64,000 bases of DNA from Brachyhypopomus gauderio (lineage: Eukaryota > Chordata > Actinopteri > Gymnotiformes > Hypopomidae). The translations under genes and the position numbers were made by a program. The DNA is taken from contig NC_135212.1 of assembly GCF_052324685.1 (NCBI RefSeq), positions 8,928,778-8,992,777 of the forward strand, read 5' to 3'. This document shows, piece by piece, positions 1-10,247 of this stretch (its first letter is position 1; each line of letters opens with the position of its first letter). The notes beneath the pieces are model-generated. The model had not been told where the DNA came from and did no database searches. It was given only the letters and a program-made list of their open reading frames with translations.

Positions 1-449
1 TTTATAGTCAATTCTGCATTAATCCTCAATCCACATCTATCTCTGTCAGGCCCTGTTCAGCCGTTGTTAATAATCAAAAGGGACATGGGATTATCTCTTA
101 TTGGCGCCTGTAGGACAGTGTTTTAGCGCAGGCTCTAAAACAAGAAGAACCGATTATTTGCGTTGATAAGAGCAAAGAGTATCACATTGCCTTTTGAACA
201 TATGACATTTGACACGCAGTTTTTATTGCTATAATAAAAGCTGTAAATTTTAAGATTAACAAAACGAGGATGTAGTTTTGTCATACACAGTTTATCGCAC
301 TTCACTTCAATGTATATTTTTGTGTTTCTCTGGTGACCAGGATAAAAATATATTTACATTTAAAAATGTTTTTTACAGTAATTTTTAGAATAAATTTTTA
401 TTCATGCACAACCACCCCAACTCGCTCTCAAAACGAACAAAAGATAATA
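1..449. other. Intergenic, nothing recognised
   Basis: AT-rich sequence upstream of the first hAT element. I see no supported exon, RNA gene or repeat. The short open frame at 333-545 runs straight into the transposon terminus and is not a gene. Confidence 0.5.
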
Positions 450-457
450 ATAATAAT

Positions 458-1420
458 CAGGCCCGTTGACAGTCTTGCTGGGGCCCGGGACAAGAAAGTT
501 TCATGTGCCCCCCCCCCACCCACGTCATTTGAATTTTCTCTGTAGCAGACAATCCTTGTGTTAGGTCATATAGTATATAATATAGCCACACATCAAAGCT
601 GTTTCTGACAGCTGACTGGTTTATATTTGACGCGTCGCGAACGGCGCGAGGATTCGCGAGGCGAAAATGAGGTAATCGCAGTGGCTTCGCCCGTGCGCGA
701 GGGCCTCACGCGCTGTCGATTCGCGAGGTCGTGCACCTCTCGAATTTTGTAACTTCGTCATGTTTGCAGGGTGCATACACCTTTACAAGGTGGAATTAAA
801 ACACTTGTACGTCACTTTAAAGGTCCATTTCAATATTTTCCAGCACGTTAAACTTAATTAAGTTAAATATTTAAACATACTCGAAATAATTCGCTTTTTT
901 ATCACATTATTTAATGGTGGTTTATTTCACAACAAACAGATATTTGTTGTGAAACAAAGTAGTTACAATTTCAAGCATTTTCAAGTACTTTAGCCTAAAT
1001 TCCAGAACTTTTCAAACCTGGAACACAATGCAACTTTAAAATTCGTCAGGTAAATGTTTTTCCTTTCTTTTCTGCGCTCCAGACTTCTGTATTTACTTTA
1101 ACTATCCACCACTGTATTTCCCGCTATTGGGCGGGTACCAGCCGGTTACGGTCGCTGGATCAATCCATTTTTCAGTGGTAGGCGGGGGTATGCACTTAAG
1201 TGTATGCACTTAATGGAAAATATGCAGATAGGTAAAAAACATATATTTTAGCCATTGAGCTTATTTTGAGTACATTATTTTATATTAATGAAAGATTTCA
1301 AGATTATTTAAAAATTATAGACTTTAAATAAAAAATAAATTGCTGGGCTCTTTGATGGGCCCCCCTGGCCCTGGGGCCCGGGACAACAGACCCGGTTGTC
1401 CCCCCCTGTCGACGGGGCTG
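458..1420 (+). mobile_element. hAT-type non-autonomous element, copy 1 (963 bp)
   Basis: The ends are imperfect terminal inverted repeats: CAGGCCCGTTGACAG at the left and, read inward from the right, CAGCCCCGTCGACAG. An 8-bp target-site duplication, ataataat (450-457 and 1421-1428), flanks it; 8-bp TSDs are the hallmark of the hAT superfamily, although this one lies in an AAT microsatellite and so is weaker evidence by itself. No transposase frame is present, so movement would need a transposase in trans. It includes a 10-base C run (508-517) and a GC-rich block (about 630-760) that recurs in the element at 60183-61084. A nearly identical copy lies inverted 159 bp to the right. Confidence 0.85.
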
Positions 1421-1579
1421 ATAATAATAATAATAAGGTGCATTTGCTATCTCCAGCTGACCCAGCTATAACATGTTTACTGCATGCATGTTTGTCATCT
1501 GATTTTTTCTCTATCCCCAATGAACAATGAATGAACAATGAGTGATTGTCGTTTTACCGACATGGCATGTAGGTGTTTG
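1421..1579. other. Spacer between the two inverted hAT copies
   Basis: 159 bp of unique sequence: an AAT repeat at the left (partly target duplication of copy 1), and ggtgttttg-like sequence at the right whose last 8 bases are the target duplication of copy 2. It would form the loop of a hairpin made by the flanking arms. No coding potential is evident. Confidence 0.6.
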
Positions 1580-2555
1580 CAGCCCCGTCGACAGGGGGGG
1601 ACAACCGGGTCTGTTGTCCCGGGCCCCAGGGCCAGGGGGGCCCATCAAAGAGCCCAGCAATTTATTTTTTATTTAAAGTCTATAATTTTTAAATAATCTT
1701 GAAATCTTTCATTAATATAAAATAATGTACTCAAAATAAGCTCAATGGCTAAAATATATGTTTTTTACCTATCTGCATATTTTCCATTAAGTGCATACAC
1801 TTAAGTGCATACCCCCGCCTACCACTGAAAAATGGATTGATCCAGCGACCGTAAGCGGCTGGTACCCGCCCAATAGCGGGAAATACAGTGGTGGATAGTT
1901 AAAGTAAATACAGAAGTCTGGAGCGCAGAAAAGAAAGGAAAAACATTTACCTGACGAATTTTAAAGTTGCATTGTGTTCCAGGTTTGAAAAGTTCTGGAA
2001 TTTAGGCTAAAGTACTTGAAAATGCTTGAAATTGTAACTACTTTGTTTCACAACAAATATCTGTTTGTTGTGAAATAAACCACCATTAAATAATGTGATA
2101 AAAAAGCGAATTATTTCGAGTATGTTTAAATATTTAACTTAATTAAGTTTAACGTGCTGGAAAATATTGAAATGGACCTTTAAAGTGACGTACAAGTGTT
2201 TTAATTCCACCTTGTAAAGGTGTATGCACCCTGCAAACATGACGAAGTTACAAAATTCGAGAGGTGCACGACCTCGCGAATCGACAGCGCGTGAGGCCCT
2301 CGCGCACGGGCGAAGCCACTGCGATTACCTCATTTTCGCCTCGCGAATCCTCGCGCCGTTCGCGACGCGTCAAATATAAACCAGTCAGCTGTCAGAAACA
2401 GCTTTGATGTGTGGCTATATTATATACTATATGACCTAACACAAGGATTGTCTGCTACAGAGAAAATTCAAATGACGTGGGTGGGGGGGGGGGGGGGGGG
2501 GGGGGCACATGAAACTTTCTTGTCCCGGGCCCCAGCAAGACTGTCAACGGGCCTG
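1580..2555 (-). mobile_element. hAT-type non-autonomous element, copy 2 (976 bp), inverted
   Basis: Same family as the copy at 458-1420 but in reverse orientation. The 8-bp TSD ggtgtttg (1572-1579 and 2556-2563) is perfect and differs from that of copy 1, so the two copies came from two separate insertions. The most visible difference between copies is a homopolymer: 23 G (2483-2505) here against 10 C at 508-517. No transposase is encoded. Confidence 0.9.
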
Positions 2556-2563
2556 GGTGTTTG

Positions 2564-3036
2564 TATACGACGTCTAAACACAGTGCTCATAGTAACCATA
2601 CACTTCTATGTAAGCAAATGCTCATCTTCATAAACAAAAGAATCAACATTCCCAAGTTCACAAGCACATAGATATGTATTATTTCCTTGGTTTTGGTGTA
2701 TGTGTGTAGGGTTAATCACTTGTACATCAAGTGAACTGTAAAACCATGGTATTTTCTGGCTCAGAAGATTCAGACACTGTAATGTAGAGAAGTAGAATGA
2801 AATAATGAAACCACACAAGAAAAGACTTACAGAGTTCTTTATGGTGTAATCGATACATAGTAAAGTGCCTGAGTAGCAATTACATAGGTAGCTGCACAAC
2901 GGAGTCATATTATGTTGTAAGCCAATTAGTAGGGGGTGTCAGCTATAAAAGGAAGTCTGACAATCAGCTCTTTTATGTGGGAATTTTCAAAGCAATGTGA
3001 GCCAATTACAGTTCCGAAGAGGCCAAACACCCATCA
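2564..3036. other. Intergenic, nothing recognised
   Basis: AT-rich sequence between hAT insertions. The 100-codon frame on the minus strand here shows no family resemblance and lacks support. Confidence 0.4.
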
Positions 3037-3044
3037 CCTGAACT

Positions 3045-3354
3045 CAGGGGCGTAGCAGCAAATTCTGGCCCCTGTACACTCTCAATGTCAGTTGAATGTC
3101 AGTCACTCAACTAGGGAGTTTTTCCTTGCCACTGTCGCCTTTGGCTTGCTCACTGGGGGCTAGGACTCTGCACTTGTAAAGCTGCTTTGTGACAACAACT
3201 GTTGTAAAAAGCGCTATATAAATAAAATTTGATTGATTGATTGAGTGGGCCCCTATAAATGCCAGCAAATGAGGCACATGAGCAAAATGAGCCCCTTTCC
3301 CTACTCGGGCCCTGGGTAGTCAGGTCCACTTTTCCCCCCACTACCACGCCCATG
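3045..3354 (+). mobile_element. Short hAT-type MITE carrying a nested LINE tail
   Basis: The left end CAGGGGCGTAGCAG matches the inverted right end (CATGGGCGTGGTAG when read inward), and an 8-bp duplication cctgaact flanks it at 3037-3044 and 3355-3362. The middle (about 3085-3247) is a later L2-type LINE tail, so the MITE itself was about 150 bp. No coding capacity. Confidence 0.7.
3085..3247 (+). mobile_element. L2-type LINE 3' tail
   Basis: The sequence has the stereotyped teleost tail: a block with 'agctgctttgtgacaac', then 'aaaaagcgctatataaat' and a simple repeat of attg units. Only the 3' end is present, as expected for 5'-truncated retrotransposition. Assignment to L2 rather than a sister clade is from memory of tail structure, not a search. 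Confidence 0.55.
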
Positions 3355-3362
3355 CCTGAACT

Positions 3363-5931
3363 GCAGATGCACAAGACACAAAGTACCAATCATGTAATGT
3401 ACAAGGCAAACAGTGAATAAACAGTAAATCATGAGCCAATCACAGAGCAGCACAGAGAAGCTGCTGTTGCAAGCCAAATTTTACCAAGAGCCACACAGAC
3501 ATTTTACTACAGGGCTTTTGCTAAACACTACAAAAGTACACACTCAGAAACTGCAATGAAACTGAATCAGTATATTAGTAAGGCAGTCTCAACAAAAGCC
3601 TCACAACTAAAGCTAGAATCAAAGGCAGATTGCTTTTCTTAAAATACATATCCAAGGCTAACACAAATAACACATAAAGACACAGAACCATGTAGCACAG
3701 AATGTGCCTTTCTTTCAAGTTTTATTTCATTCTTTTTTCCTTTTTTTACATCTAAATATTTGGAGAAAGTCAAAGAATGCCTATAACTCATAATATATGT
3801 TAGCAACTGTTAAAGATTATGTTGGAATTACAGTGATTTGTAGAGTCATGTATTTGGAACCACTAAGACTGATGTTCACAATCCTGTGTGTACACATGGC
3901 AGCCAAGGAACTGTGAGGCTATTTTACAGGATCAGGTTCACCATATGATACAAATACTGTTCCTACATAATGCTTCCATGTTCACTCATGAACAAATTCA
4001 GGTGTCAGTTGTCTTTCCAGTTACCTAATGTCATTGCATATTTATGGACCAAGCAAAGCAGATTACCATCTCCATCCTTTAAAGAACTGTTTTTTTTTCC
4101 TTTGCACACTCAGTTCAAAGCTTGTGTGACAGAAATCCTAGAAGAACTGAAACTGATCTTAAGTCAAGGGCTGAACACTGATTGTGAGCATATTTCCCAG
4201 AGGCTATAAACTGGCCCAGCTGGGAACAGGGAGGTCCAGTGTTGTAGGTAAGAAGCAGAGGCTCCATGTGGTTCCCACCCATCAGATCAGTCACATCAGA
4301 GCCTCAAAGTCCCCAGATCGCTTCTGGTCATTCGGCTGTAGTTCAGGTCACACGGCCTGCTGGTCTCCCTAATGGAGGTTTGCAGTTGAGGACATTCTTC
4401 CGAATGTCAAAACATGATGACATTTCCTTGGTGAAGAAAATGCTGTCACCGACTCCATTATCACCCAACCATCTCTCCTTTTGTTTCTTAGATCAGATCT
4501 TTCTCCTGTGTACTTAGAGTGGCTGGTGTTAGATTAATATCTTAAACTGGTCTGAAGACCAATACCATCGGACTTATCTTAGCCAGACATCTAAGAGACC
4601 TTGACTCAAATTCTACCAAAAATCAATGCTTATATATATGATCTGTGCAGCTTCCCAAGGGCCATATCTATACTGAAACATTCTTGTTTTTATGTATACC
4701 AGCAAAGCGGCAAAAGAGTTCACAGCAAAAACAGTTCATCAGGAATCCTTCCTCCATCTATCCCATGACCTTGCTGTCTCCTCATCGTTTCTGCCTCTGG
4801 TGTCCCCCTAAGCCCACCCACCACCACACAGTGACCACCCCAGCATCCATCACCCTGGACCCAAACTCAGCAACATGCCTCACTTTCTCCTTCATGATTG
4901 TTATAATCATAACATATTTTAATAACTTACAGTATAATGCTCCTGAATGTGTCTCAAAATCAGGAGTAAGGGTAAAATAAAAAGGTGTTTCATATTATTC
5001 ATTTATTTTAACCTTTTCAACACCAGATACACATTCAGTCTTCATTAAAAAAAACAATAATTGATCGATATGCGTGTGACGTATCGAATTTGAAAAGGAT
5101 CTGATGCGTCGATAAATGAGTAGGCTATCGATCTCTAGTTTATAGTTTACAAAAGTCTCGAGTAAGTCATAAAGCACAAACTCGATATTCTCACATAGCA
5201 CTTATGTCACTATAAAAAAATATTGGTCTGTGTATAGGGTGTAGGGTAACTTTAAGGTGCTCAGTTTTCTTATTATTAACTTTGAAGTTTTCTTGTTAAT
5301 TAACTTTGAAGTTTTCTTGACTATGACTTTTGAGAATTTAGCCGACACTTTTTGTTTCAATTATTTTTTTTCTAATATAAGATTTTCGTATTTTTTCAGC
5401 TCTTTTGTCAGGCTGGCTGATTTCGAGGTAAATCTCTCTTGACGCCTTGACGATAAAAAAGAGCTCTTGGACGAGATACATTGTCCAACGCACTAAATAG
5501 CCTACGACACAAGACTTTCATGCCAGCTCCGATACTTTCATTTAAGGTGCGGAAATAACGTCATTGAAACTGGGGAGTGAGACCATCCAGAGACGCTATA
5601 AGTTGTTAGGAGTTTGTCTTCACAAAGTTAAGCATGTACAGAGCCACCTCAAAAAGGTCTTAACTTAGCAGACTGAAGCACTTTTTAATTCCAATCTAAA
5701 TCCGGATTCCATGTTTTTACTTAAAAATAAACATTCTATATGTAATCCCAAACGTTTGCTGTGTTCATTTGAATCTAACTCAAAGAAAACTATCACTATT
5801 GTTTCTCCTAGAAAGCTTAATCTGTTTAAGACAAGGTACATTGCTAAAACAAAACTTGCAAGTATTTTTTTCCACATTGACCAATAGAAAAATGTTTATC
5901 TAATCTCTGCTATACACATGTGTTGTTTCAG
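3363..5931. other. Intergenic, no supported gene
   Basis: About 2.5 kb. Short open frames at 3970-4980 show no splice context or family resemblance. A His/Pro/Thr-rich frame near 4800-4870 looks like chance. No RNA gene or repeat is recognised. Confidence 0.35.
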
Positions 5932-6426
5932 GTTAATGACAAAAACATTTCACCTGAGCAGTATAATCTGAGAAGGAGCAGGATGCCCTCAGGGAACTTC
6001 AAGGACTGTGGTGCAAGAGATAACGAATCCAAACGCAAAGCCAGTGAACTCACTATATGGCAACATAGCACAAGGCTGGCTCACACTTACAGTTGCATCT
6101 CCAAGTCGCCACACCCTCAGTCCCCCTACCCTCACAGGAGGGGTTCGGCGAGACCACTTCTGCACCGAAAGATGCCAAAGACCAACATGCAGTCTGACTG
6201 CAGGTCTGCCACAGGAAAGGTTGCAACTACCAGAGCTGTGACGTATAGCAACTTTGGCAGAAGAAAGCAGGATGTATCCCAGGATGACCCAAATAAAACA
6301 CAGAGCCAGCAGATGACCAGCTCACAGAGCCCAGTAGAGCTCTTTTACATCACCGCAGGCACTGAGGAGATACCATCGCTTCCCTCGCAAGACTCATGTT
6401 TTCAGTTGCATGAAGGTTCAGACTAG
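5932..6426 (+). CDS. Candidate terminal exon of an unrecognised gene
   Basis: An open frame of 164 codons follows a good splice acceptor (tgttgtttcag, ending 5931) with GTT as its first codon, and stops at TAG 6424-6426. Composition is Ser/Gln/Arg/Lys-rich and hydrophilic, with no predicted membrane segment and low-complexity stretches, as in a disordered C-terminal tail. AATAAA signals lie downstream (for example 6649-6654). No upstream exon could be identified, and I do not recognise the protein. It could equally be a chance ORF. Confidence rests on acceptor quality and ORF length in an otherwise stop-rich AT region. Confidence 0.35.
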   Translation, partial: VNDKNISPEQYNLRRSRMPSGNFKDCGARDNESKRKASELTIWQHSTRLAHTYSCISKSPHPQSPYPHRRGSARPLLHRKMPKTNMQSDCRSATGKVATTRAVTYSNFGRRKQDVSQDDPNKTQSQQMTSSQSPVELFYITAGTEEIPSLPSQDSCFQLHEGSD

Positions 6427-7426
6427 TCCAACTGAATACATTTCATAAACCTCAGACTTCAAGTATTCAAGTTATTTCATACAGTTATCTGCTTTTGTGT
6501 TATTCTGCTTATCTCTAATGCAAACATATTTGCAATTAAATGATTGAAATAATACAAATCTAGTAAAGAATTATGCTTTATGTCATGCAACATCTCATTG
6601 ACCCTATTTGAAAGTTATAGTACTAATACATTTTGTTAATCAGTAACTAATAAACGATTTCTCTAGTCAAATAAGCCTTTGTGGGATAGGTGACACATGA
6701 ACAAAGTCCACTGAAATCAGGTACTCGTTTATTCTTAAGATCCTGTGAGACAAGTGCTGGTCAAACACAACGACACACTAATAAAGGTGATCAATGGCGC
6801 CCTCTTTTGGAAGCTGTACTTCATCACACAACATTAGTAAATTACTGATTAAAAACTACAAATTGCAGATGTAACATGATAATTTACTTATTTTGGTTGC
6901 TGAGGCATTTATTCATTATCAATGGCATTTTGAGAGGTAACAAATATAGTTAGAATATGTGTTATAAAAATATAACTTTTAATGAAAATGTATTTAATTT
7001 TTATCTAAAAACGGATGACATTTGCTACAAACTTTGAACAAAGTCTAAATATATTATTTATATTATGCATCTCATATTAATTAACATTTTTGAAATGCCT
7101 TAAAATAGTCACAAAGATAAAATCCAATACAGAATAATAATTTCTCAGATGTGTCACGTCACCTAAAAGAACTTGGGGATTTGAACATCATTATGTCATT
7201 CAGAGGTGAAACAATAATATTTGACCTTAAGTTAGTCAACATAGCATAAGTTATCAACAAATGAGTAGGTACTAGTCAGATATGACAGTAATCAAATAAC
7301 AGGGATATAGATGAAGTCTTGCTTGTAATAAACTCAAAAGGACATTCTTTTGTAGAAATACAATGCCAATTTGCTTGCCCATGTATGCAAGAATGTGGTA
7401 TGAGCCATGACAAGTAAATAAGCAAG

Positions 7427-7427
<1 letters not shown>

Positions 7428-7476
<49 letters not shown>
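7428..7476. repeat. (GT)n microsatellite
   Basis: About 24 uninterrupted GT units followed by (TCTG)n. It creates spurious Cys/Val and His/Thr open frames on both strands. Confidence 0.95.
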
Positions 7477-7478
<2 letters not shown>

Positions 7479-7576
7479 CTGTCTGTCTGTCTCAGAAGAT
7501 GATTCTAGATGCCAGGAAACTGCAGTGTACTGTACTGCAGTGTACTGTGCTTGTTGTTGCAGCACACCCTTTATAG

Positions 7577-7577
<1 letters not shown>

Positions 7578-7616
<39 letters not shown>

Positions 7617-7690
7617 TCTTTATTTGTATATCACCTTTCATGCATACATACATACAACTCAAAGTGATTTAAAGAATTTATAGCCAATTC
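7578..7690 (-). mobile_element. (AAT)n and L2-type LINE 3' tail
   Basis: An (AAT)n tract followed by 'aatctttatttgtatatcacctttcat...caactcaaagtg'. Read on the minus strand this is a LINE 3' terminus ending in an ATT repeat. The same tail, better preserved, begins at 48068 in the rcn2 intron. Confidence 0.55.
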
Positions 7691-8238
7691 AAAAATAAAC
7701 AGAAGAAAATGTTTATTGTAATGAAACTAAAATACTGTAATGAAATAAAATGGGACATATTAAAATAAACAGAAAAAAATGTAGCTAAATAAAAAAATTT
7801 AATAAAATGATCAAATGATAAATCATAGATGCTAGATCTTTGATATGATTTCATGATCCATCATAAAATGATAGATCATAGATGCTAGATTGGATTGAGA
7901 GGATACTTGGTTGCCATATTCCTCAATCCATTCATGAACAGATTTTGCAGAGTGATCATATCTACTGCCATGGCAGAATACCTTTGCCATGTTCTTGGCC
8001 TAGCTAGGTGGGACACACCAATGCAGCATCCACGTGAATGTAGGGACATCCAAGTTTTCCCAGAGGAACATTACCGCCGCCATCAGACCACCGCCATCAG
8101 ACTGCCGCCATCAGCTTGCCTGCTATACAGTCCCCAATACAGCAGCCTGCAATGAACTATGTGTTCTTAAAACTTCTCATCATAGGCAACATTAATGTTT
8201 TCAGCTATTTATGCCCCTGTAGCTCTTCTGTGGGATCA

Positions 8239-8440
8239 TTTACACTTATGGCATTTAGCAGACGCTCTTATCCAGAGCAACACACTAGGGGGCTGTGGTA
8301 CCCTAGGCCAGGGCCAGGGGAGCGGTCAGGGTTAAGTGCCTTGTTCACGGGCACTTCAGTCATGGGCATTGAACCCATAACTCTCCAGTCACAAGACTCT
8401 CTACCCACCAGACCATGCCTGCCCACATCAGACAAGGCAG
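8239..8440 (+). repeat. Dispersed teleost repeat ('gcagacgctcttatccagag')
   Basis: Starts with 'atggcatttagcagacgctc' and continues through 'gttaagtgccttgttcacggg' to 'gaacccataactctcc'. I recognise this as a widespread teleost interspersed repeat that often looks weakly coding (109-codon frame here). I cannot assign its class with confidence. Confidence 0.55.
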
Positions 8441-10247
8441 GTTAACCTTCAGTCCATCAGTGCTTCAGTGAGCCTTGGGTGGCCTGGACCCGGTTACTGG
8501 TTCACTGCTGCCCTCCCTTGAAGCACTTTTTTTAACTTACCACTGCATACCATGAGCATCCCACGGGACCCTCCATTTTGGAGATGCTCCAACAGTTGTC
8601 TAGCAATCACAATTTGGCCCTTGTGAAAGTTGCTCAGATCCTTAAACGTACCTGTTCTTCTTGTTTACAACACTTCGGTTTCAAGAACTCAGTTTATTTG
8701 ATGCCTAATACATCCCAGCCTATGACAGGCACCTGTATGACAATCAATTTTCCTTCCACCAGTTTTAAATCAATCTGTGTGTGTATCTTCTTAAGCCGAA
8801 TAATAGTTTCTTGTAGGATGACAGTACAGGCAATATACAAGATGGCTATGAAGGGAAAAAAATGTTTTTTTTTTCTTTTGATGCAACTGCAGCCTAGTGG
8901 GATGATTGTTGACTATTTGGCTGGCCTGATGAGGTGTTGGAAGGGCAGGGTGCACCCGTGTGGGCCCAGAGGGGGTGGCTCGCTTTACCTGCACCACCTT
9001 TGTGCTGCAGTCACAAAGGCTGCTGACTGTCTTATTGCATCAGGCAGTCTGAGCGGGTGTAATTGAGACTCCAGAGACTCCCACCCCCACTCCTCAGATT
9101 CAGGACTCCGCAGATGAGTAATAGAGGCTGAGTTGATGACAACCCCCCCCCCCTCCCCGCGCACGCACACGCATGCACGCACACACCCACTGCTGCAATC
9201 GTCTGCAATCCTTTCACCGCCACCAAGCACTGTGCTGTTGCCTGGCGACCAGATGCACTAGTGCCACGGCTGCCCTGAGAGAAAGAGGATCTACAACATT
9301 TGATGCACACACTTGTGTGCGCACACACACAAAATAATCATTCTTGATTGTTCTCTGAGCAATTAAGGATCATGTTGCAGTTCTGTAAACATATACACAG
9401 GACGGACTCGTCCATCTTCAGGTAAAGCCTGTTTGCTTTCAAAAATGTTTTCAAAGGTGGTAATGCAACAGGAACTTGTTTGTGTACATGTCCCTGACAA
9501 AGAGACAAAACACCACTGGGTTAGTCAGACCTTCAATCTGGTTTCATAATCGACCTTAAAGATTGCGTACGATGTTGCTTCGCTTTACGCCATTCAGTTT
9601 GTGCCTCCATTGAAGTGTCGAGGGGAGTTGCTAATTGATTTCTGCTCAGGGGAGAGAGTTTCATCATTCCTTGTTTTTAACCCCTCTCTCACACACACTC
9701 CTCTCGCAGGACTACGCAGACTGCTACATGAAAGTGAGGAGCACAAATGACTATAGAAAGCAAACAAATCAAGTTTCCAAAGGAGGCAAAACGCCAACTT
9801 TGAAGATGTGAAGGGTAGAATTGCTTGGAACTTTTACAAAACTGATTTTTATTTCACTTCCCCCCCAAACACAAATTGCCTTTATAAAAAAAAAAAAAAA
9901 AAAAAAGGTCCATCAACAAAAAACATTATCCTGCATATCAAACATAAAAAAAAAAACAACAAAATACTACCTACTGTAAGTATAATTTACAGTTATGATA
10001 AATCAGTTGTCACATTGTAATTATCACTGCTGGTCAATAAGGCACTGTAAACAAAATATTCAAACATGCCATATGAGGTTGAAAAAATGTGTTGGAAACA
10101 CAGCACTGAGGTATGGATGATAAGCTGGTGAAAAGTACGGACTAGAAAACTACACATTGCAATATTTCAGTCAAACTCTTAGAGTATTTCAAAGTAAAAG
10201 CATTTTCAGGTCAAAGTCTTCCACAAGACTGGGAGATCAGGTAATGG

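Larger units (their letters stand above)
458..2555. repeat. ~2.1-kb near-perfect inverted repeat (two hAT copies)
   Basis: The arms 458-1420 and 1580-2555 are reverse complements over essentially their full length, with a 159-bp loop. Only scattered substitutions and a homopolymer length difference are seen by eye. If transcribed, the RNA would fold into a hairpin stem of about 0.95 kb. The structure comes from two adjacent insertions, not a classical foldback element. Confidence 0.9.
6427..9830. other. Intergenic region with simple repeats
   Basis: Contains a possible 3' UTR of the exon ending at 6426, two microsatellites (7428-7476, 7578-7612), a LINE tail and one dispersed repeat, listed separately. 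There is also a small imperfect repeat of 'gccgccatcagac' near 8070-8120, a C-run at 9142-9153 and CA/CG-rich sequence to 9190. No supported gene. Confidence 0.4.

Noticed and set aside
4645-4980. 111-codon plus-strand frame, Pro/Thr/His-rich
   Set aside because: No splice context, no family resemblance, ordinary length for chance; not counted as a gene.
8116-8445. 109-codon frame
   Set aside because: Lies mostly in a dispersed teleost repeat that often appears weakly coding.
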